9,395 nt of DNA from a bacterium. Lineage in GTDB: Bacteria; Patescibacteriota; Patescibacteriia; Patescibacteriales; JAGXOH01. The notes below the pieces were generated by a model. The model saw only the letters and a list, made by a program, of their open reading frames with translations, did not search any database and had not been told where the DNA came from. Where the stretch lies: contig JAIOTG010000047.1 in NCBI GenBank assembly GCA_021106995.1, positions 1 to 9,395 of the forward strand, written 5' to 3'. The position numbers and the translations under genes are program-made. Shown in pieces: positions 5,492 through 9,395 of the stretch (its first letter is position 1; every line of letters starts with the position of its first letter).

Positions 5492-5520
5492 TTGTGAATA
5501 AGATTATAAGGAGATATAAT
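5492..5520 (+). promoter_or_regulatory. uvrB: Promoter of uvrB
   Basis: TTGTGA (5492-5497), a 17-bp spacer and a perfect TATAAT (5515-5520) lie 27 bp upstream of the uvrB ATG, predicting a short leader of about 20 nt. No LexA-like operator (inverted CGAAC/GTTCG or CTGT-N8-ACAG) is evident here, so SOS control is not indicated. Confidence 0.7.
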
Positions 5521-5547
5521 AAAAAATAAAAATTAGTAAGTTCTTCA

Positions 5548-7377
5548 ATGAATAAATTTAAATTAAAATCCAAATATAAACCTACTGGAGATCAACCCAA
5601 GGCTATAAACGGTTTAGTTCAAGGCCTAGAAAAAGGTTTTAGTGATCAAACTTTACTTGGAGTTACGGGGAGTGGCAAGACTTTTACTATGGCCAATATT
5701 ATTCAGTCAGCTCAGAAGCCTACCTTAATAATTTCTCATAACAAGACTTTAGCCGCCCAGCTTTACGGTGAGTTTAAACAATTTTTTCCAAAAAACGCTG
5801 TTCATTATTTTGTCTCTTACTACGACTATTATCAGCCCGAGGCTTATATTCCTCAGTCTGATGTTTATATTGAAAAAGAGTCTACTATAAATGAAGACAT
5901 AGACAGACTAAGGCATGCCACTACCCAGTCTTTAATAAATCGTGATGATGTTATAGTTGTAGCTAGTGTTTCTTGTATTTACGGAATTGGAGAAAAAGAG
6001 GATTATGAATCTCTTGGTAAGGAGTTCGCGGTTGGTAATAATTTGAAAAGAAATGAAATTATTAGACGCTTAGTCAGTATCCAATATGACAGAAATGATG
6101 AGGCTCTAGGAAGGGGGCAGTTTAGAATTAAGGGAGAAAATATTGATATACATCTAGCCACGGGAGAGGCTGTAGTTAGAATAAAAGTATTTGGTGACTA
6201 TATAGAAAATATTCTTTATTTTCAAAAAGGGGCTGAATATGAGGCTAGTCTTATTTTAAGTGGGCTTATAGAGGCTCCAGTTAAAAAGATGAGACAAATA
6301 AATATTTTACCGGCCAAGCATTTTGTTACCCCTGAACATAAGATGAAAAAAGCTTTTGGAAAAATTGAAAAGGAACTAGAGATAAGATTAAAAGAATTAA
6401 AAAAAGAAAAAAAATTATTAGAAGTTCAACGTTTGGAGCAAAAAACAAATTATGATCTTGAAATGATGAGAGAGGTGGGATATTGCAACGGAATTGAAAA
6501 CTATTCCAGACATTTAAGTAGTCGGGCGCCTGGAAAACCACCGACTACTCTTATAGATTTTTTTGGAGATGATTTTTTAATGTTTGTGGATGAGTCTCAT
6601 GTAACCATTCCTCAGATAAGAGGTATGTACGCTGGAGATAAGTCCCGTAAAGAGACTTTAGTAAATTTTGGTTTTAGATTACCCAGTGCCAAGGATAATC
6701 GACCTTTAAATTTTAAAGAATTTAACTCTAAGATAAATAAGGTTATTTATGTTAGTGCTACGCCGGCTGATTATGAAATAAGTAAGTCAAAAAAAGTAGT
6801 TGAGCAGATTATTAGACCTACTGGGTTGCTTGACCCAGAGGTTGAAGTCCGTTCAACTGATAATCAAATTAATGATTTAATTAAAGAGATAAATAAAACT
6901 ACAAAAAAGAAGCAAAGAACTTTAGTAACTACTTTAACTAAAAGAATGGCCGAAGATTTAGCCGACTATCTTAAAGAAAAAGGATTGAAGGTTGAATATC
7001 TACATAGTGAAATTAGCACCTTGGAGAGAGTTGAAATATTAAAAAATTTACGAAAAGGGACCTTTGATTGTCTTATCGGCATTAATTTACTTAGAGAGGG
7101 TATTGATTTGCCCGAGGTTTCTCTCGTAGCTATATTGGACGCTGATATGTCTGGCTTTCTTCGTAATGAAATTTCTATGATGCAGACCGTTGGTCGAGCA
7201 GCTAGGCACAGGGAAGGTCGAGCTATACTTTATGCTGACAGACAAACTCCAGCTATTAAATATGTAGTCAAAGAGACCAAGAGAAGAAGGCGCCTCCAGG
7301 AAAAATATAATAAAGAAAATAATATTAAGCCAAAAACAATAATAACAGCTTTTCACGATGATATTGTAAGAAGATAA
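5548..7377 (+). CDS. uvrB: Excinuclease ABC subunit B without its C-terminal UVR domain
   Basis: UvrB is the damage-verifying ATPase of nucleotide excision repair; it receives DNA from UvrA and recruits UvrC. The family start [11 protein letters not shown] is at residues 10-20, Walker A GVTGSGKT at 38-45, the damage-probing beta-hairpin [10 protein letters not shown] at 91-100, motif II DESH at 348-351, SATP at 403-406, and motif [11 protein letters not shown] at 546-554. The helicase core and UvrA-binding domain 2 are intact. The protein stops at residue 609, soon after the usual [13 protein letters not shown]...PKT block; typical UvrB has about 660-670 residues and ends in a UVR coiled-coil domain that binds UvrC. 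That domain is missing. Only 45 nt separate the stop from the next gene, so a frameshifted UVR segment cannot be hidden there. In the motif V-VI linker, [15 protein letters not shown] replaces the common DADKEGFLRSERSLI. Confidence 0.96.
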   Translation: MNKFKLKSKYKPTGDQPKAINGLVQGLEKGFSDQTLLGVTGSGKTFTMANIIQSAQKPTLIISHNKTLAAQLYGEFKQFFPKNAVHYFVSYYDYYQPEAYIPQSDVYIEKESTINEDIDRLRHATTQSLINRDDVIVVASVSCIYGIGEKEDYESLGKEFAVGNNLKRNEIIRRLVSIQYDRNDEALGRGQFRIKGENIDIHLATGEAVVRIKVFGDYIENILYFQKGAEYEASLILSGLIEAPVKKMRQINILPAKHFVTPEHKMKKAFGKIEKELEIRLKELKKEKKLLEVQRLEQKTNYDLEMMREVGYCNGIENYSRHLSSRAPGKPPTTLIDFFGDDFLMFVDESHVTIPQIRGMYAGDKSRKETLVNFGFRLPSAKDNRPLNFKEFNSKINKVIYVSATPADYEISKSKKVVEQIIRPTGLLDPEVEVRSTDNQINDLIKEINKTTKKKQRTLVTTLTKRMAEDLADYLKEKGLKVEYLHSEISTLERVEILKNLRKGTFDCLIGINLLREGIDLPEVSLVAILDADMSGFLRNEISMMQTVGRAARHREGRAILYADRQTPAIKYVVKETKRRRRLQEKYNKENNIKPKTIITAFHDDIVRR

Positions 7378-7406
7378 TTTAATATGAGAACATGAGAATA
7401 ATTTTA

Positions 7407-7443
7407 GGCTATAAAATTATTTTTAGAGTCTAATTTTATAACC
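7407..7443. terminator. AT-rich hairpin between convergent uvrB and the transglycosylase gene
   Basis: TATAAAATTA (7410-7419) and TAATTTTATA (7431-7440) form a 10-bp stem with an 11-nt loop, extended by GG/CC across one mismatch. It spans the stop codon of the minus-strand gene and lies 30 nt after uvrB. No clean T-run follows on either strand, so termination here is a weak prediction. Confidence 0.35.
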
Positions 7444-8928
7444 CGGAGGTATTTCTTCATTTGGATTTACTATAGAAGGGTTAATTTTTTTTAAATATTT
7501 TGGAGATTTATTTTCTTCTTTTGCTATACCAGTGAGAGTATATTTTTTTTTCTGTTTCGGGATAATAATTTTATCTCCTTCTCTTAGGTTATTAACATTT
7601 AAACTCGGGTTAGCTTTTATAATTTCTTTATAGCTTATATTGGAAAATTTCTTTGACAACCTATATATGTTTTGATCGCTTATTTTAAAATAATGAATTT
7701 GATCTGTTTCTTTTTCAGGCACTTTAAAATTTTGATTAAATTTATATTTTTCTTCCTCTTCGCTTACAAAACCTTCTTTAATTAATTCATAGACAGCATT
7801 AAATTTTGGAGGATAATTTAAATTTTCCGAAAAACCTTTAATCTTTTTCCAGAAATCATCTTCTACTCGCCTTTTTAAAGTACCTTTAAAAGTTTCGGCA
7901 TTCTTTTCGTCTAATGGAATTTTTATTTCTTGTCCTATTTGAATTTTGCGAGGATCCTTGATTTTGTTAAAACTTTGCAATTCATTTATGTCTACACGAA
8001 ATTTTATAGCTAATTTTCTAAGATTATCTCCTTTTTTTATTTTATAAGTTAGTGTTTTTAAATCCATTCTTTTTTCTATTTCCTCCTTTTCTTCTTCTTT
8101 CTCTCTTTTTATTTTATTAATTTTTTCTTCTAGGAATTTTAAAAATCCTTCATAATTTATTTCTTTCCTGTCTTCGCGACTTTGTTTTAGATATTTCCAG
8201 TAATAACCCCCATTATAACCAGAAAGAGCCAGGTCCCAATCTTGACCCCCTTTCTCATAAAGGTCTTTCAATAGGTTGGCACAGGCCCCGGCACTTTTAA
8301 TAGGATCTTGTCTTTCTTCTATGTTTGGGTGGCAATCTTTATAGTATCTTGATTTAAGACCATAGCTTTTTCCTGTTTTGGGCATAAACTGATAGGGTCC
8401 TACTGCTCCGGCACTTGATTTAGCTTTCCAAATTCCGTGTGACTCCGGGATTAATAAATAACGAAATTTTTCTGGCACTCCCTCTTCTTTAAACTCTTTT
8501 TTTAAATACGAGTCCCAAGCACCCATTTTTTTATAGGCATTAATAAGACTATTTTTTAATCTAGGGTCTTCTCTGTATTTTTTTTTCCAGTAATTTTTTA
8601 GGGCGTCAGCGGTTTCTAAATTAAGCTCAATATTCCCTTCTTTTTCAAAATTAATAATTTCTTTTATTGATTTAATATTATCTTTTTCTGTTTCTAATAA
8701 TTTTTCAGACTCTTCTTCGCTCGCTCCATGTTCTGTTTCCTCATTTTCTAAATTGTCTTCTTTAAATAAATATTTAAGCACAGGAGGAGCGGCAAGAGTC
8801 GCTCCGGTAATTGCGGATAATTGCAAGAATTTTCTTCTGTTCATTTCGAGGCTAGTTTTCTCCTTCTCCTCTTTTTTTTTATTTCTCTTAGGCTCTATAT
8901 CCAGGCCCAGGGTTTCAAATTTGTTCAT
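7423..8928 (-). CDS. Lytic transglycosylase (SLT/MltD-like) with LysM repeats and a twin-arginine-type N-terminus
   Basis: This probable exported murein hydrolase cleaves peptidoglycan between MurNAc and GlcNAc. The SLT domain spans about residues 135-250: catalytic glutamate E162 in LLIPESHG, then SSAGAVGPYQFMP (171-183) and the active-site YNGG (238-241). A charged helix (262-288) leads to a good LysM repeat at 293-338 (YKIKKGDNLRKLAIKF ... QIGQEIKIP), a second at 411-457, and a weaker third at 462-501 ending the protein. The N-terminus has a twin-arginine motif NRRKFLQ (30-36) followed by a hydrophobic stretch (37-55) without a clear cleavage site, so it may be an anchor. A start at M29 (8844) would give a standard short Tat n-region; I kept 8928 because its ATG overlaps uvrC by 14 nt, typical of translational coupling. 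It is downstream of uvrC in the same operon. Confidence 0.88.
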   Translation of the reverse strand: MNKFETLGLDIEPKRNKKKEEKEKTSLEMNRRKFLQLSAITGATLAAPPVLKYLFKEDNLENEETEHGASEEESEKLLETEKDNIKSIKEIINFEKEGNIELNLETADALKNYWKKKYREDPRLKNSLINAYKKMGAWDSYLKKEFKEEGVPEKFRYLLIPESHGIWKAKSSAGAVGPYQFMPKTGKSYGLKSRYYKDCHPNIEERQDPIKSAGACANLLKDLYEKGGQDWDLALSGYNGGYYWKYLKQSREDRKEINYEGFLKFLEEKINKIKREKEEEKEEIEKRMDLKTLTYKIKKGDNLRKLAIKFRVDINELQSFNKIKDPRKIQIGQEIKIPLDEKNAETFKGTLKRRVEDDFWKKIKGFSENLNYPPKFNAVYELIKEGFVSEEEEKYKFNQNFKVPEKETDQIHYFKISDQNIYRLSKKFSNISYKEIIKANPSLNVNNLREGDKIIIPKQKKKYTLTGIAKEENKSPKYLKKINPSIVNPNEEIPPGYKIRL

Positions 8929-9395
8929 ATTGTTTTTTAAACCTTTTTCTTTTTAGTTGTCTGTGATAATTAATGGCAAATCGGTGAGCCTCATCCCTTA
9001 CCCTTTTAACTATATGAAGAGCTGGGGAGGCAAGAGGTAGTTCTAATGGTTTTGACTGTCCTGGAAAAAATATTTTATCAGGAGCTTTTGATGACCTAAG
9101 ACCATCTCCTTTTGATACTGATATTATGGGTATATTTAAATTATTCTTTTCTAGAATTTTTAAACCTATATTTAGCTGGGCCTTACCTCCGTCTATTATT
9201 ATTAAATTAGGAGTTTTCCATTTATTTTTAAATCTTCTTTCTAGAACCTCTTTAAACATGGCTATGTCTCCTTTTCTTTCTTTCTCTTCTTTAATTTTAA
9301 ATTTTCTGTATTCATTTTTATTAGGCTCTCCCTCTTCAAAGACAACCATGGAACCTACTGCTATTTTACCAAAAATATTAGAAATATCATAACCC
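8915..9395 (-). CDS. uvrC: Excinuclease ABC subunit C, C-terminal part (start off right edge), without HhH domain
   Basis: UvrC makes both incisions in nucleotide excision repair. The 159 residues visible begin at GYDISNIFGKIAVGSMVVF and form the RNase H-like endonuclease domain responsible for the 5' cut. The acidic and histidine catalytic residues are in place: Asp in YDIS (fragment residue 3), Asp in IIIDGGKAQL (68) and His in RDEAHRFAI (137). The GIY-YIG nuclease domain and the UvrB-binding UVR motif lie outside the window. The protein ends soon after YHRQLKRKRF, where canonical UvrC continues for about 60-70 residues with the DNA-binding tandem helix-hairpin-helix domain; that domain is absent. 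The TGA stop lies inside the first codons of the downstream transglycosylase gene, leaving no room for a displaced HhH segment. Reading through the TGA gives only about nine further residues, none HhH-like. Confidence 0.95.
   Translation of the reverse strand, partial: GYDISNIFGKIAVGSMVVFEEGEPNKNEYRKFKIKEEKERKGDIAMFKEVLERRFKNKWKTPNLIIIDGGKAQLNIGLKILEKNNLNIPIISVSKGDGLRSSKAPDKIFFPGQSKPLELPLASPALHIVKRVRDEAHRFAINYHRQLKRKRFKKQYEQI

Noticed and set aside
5508..5513. AAGGAG upstream of uvrB as a ribosome binding site
   Set aside because: It is 34 nt before the ATG and lies in the spacer between the -35 and -10 boxes, so it should not be in the mRNA.
6326..7356. Minus-strand open frames within uvrB
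   Set aside because: They are antisense to highly conserved UvrB motifs, with no promoter or start signals and no recognisable protein features.
8915..8917. TGA at the end of uvrC read as glycine (code 25), extending UvrC
   Set aside because: Read-through yields only about nine residues before TAA and no HhH motif; no other gene in the window needs a recoded TGA.
8753..9392. Plus-strand open frames opposite the transglycosylase N-terminus and uvrC
   Set aside because: They are Phe/Ser/Leu-rich shadows of Lys/Glu-rich coding sequence on the minus strand, where UvrC motifs are unmistakable.

Overview
The window is AT-rich, gene-dense DNA with short intergenic gaps. Most starts have no recognisable Shine-Dalgarno sequence. 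The lysine- and glutamate-rich proteins, the trimmed housekeeping enzymes (ThrRS without the TGS domain, UvrB without the C-terminal UVR domain, UvrC without the C-terminal HhH domain) and the lineage-specific small proteins suggest a reduced-genome bacterium. A Candidate Phyla Radiation (Patescibacteria) member is my best guess, inferred from style and not from a marker gene. TGA is used as a stop at the end of uvrC and no in-frame TGA was needed, so the standard bacterial code fits.

Layout, left to right. (1) Positions 1-1207, minus strand: a DUF389 membrane protein followed by the N-terminal part of arginyl-tRNA synthetase, which runs off the left edge. (2) Positions 1208-2800: three small genes of unknown function. 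Two are plus-strand paralogues of each other (111 and 160 aa). Between them lies an unrelated minus-strand gene of 119 aa. Each is bounded by clear promoters and by bidirectional intrinsic terminators. (3) Positions 2809-5482, minus strand: an operon that starts with a promoter and a T-box riboswitch, followed by a six-helix membrane protein (DUF2238/YjdF-like) and threonyl-tRNA synthetase. (4) Positions 5492-7377, plus strand: uvrB with its own promoter, divergent from the T-box operon. (5) Positions 7423-9395, minus strand: a LysM-containing lytic transglycosylase with a twin-arginine-type N-terminus, overlapping by 14 nt the 3' end of uvrC, which enters from the right edge.

Functionally the window combines translation (argS, thrS), nucleotide excision repair (uvrB, uvrC) and cell-envelope functions (DUF389, the YjdF-like protein, the transglycosylase). 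The most informative points are the complete T-box leader, which should make the membrane protein and ThrRS respond to uncharged tRNA (presumably tRNA-Thr), and the parallel loss of C-terminal domains from both UvrB and UvrC. No mobile elements, CRISPR arrays, tRNA or rRNA genes were seen.
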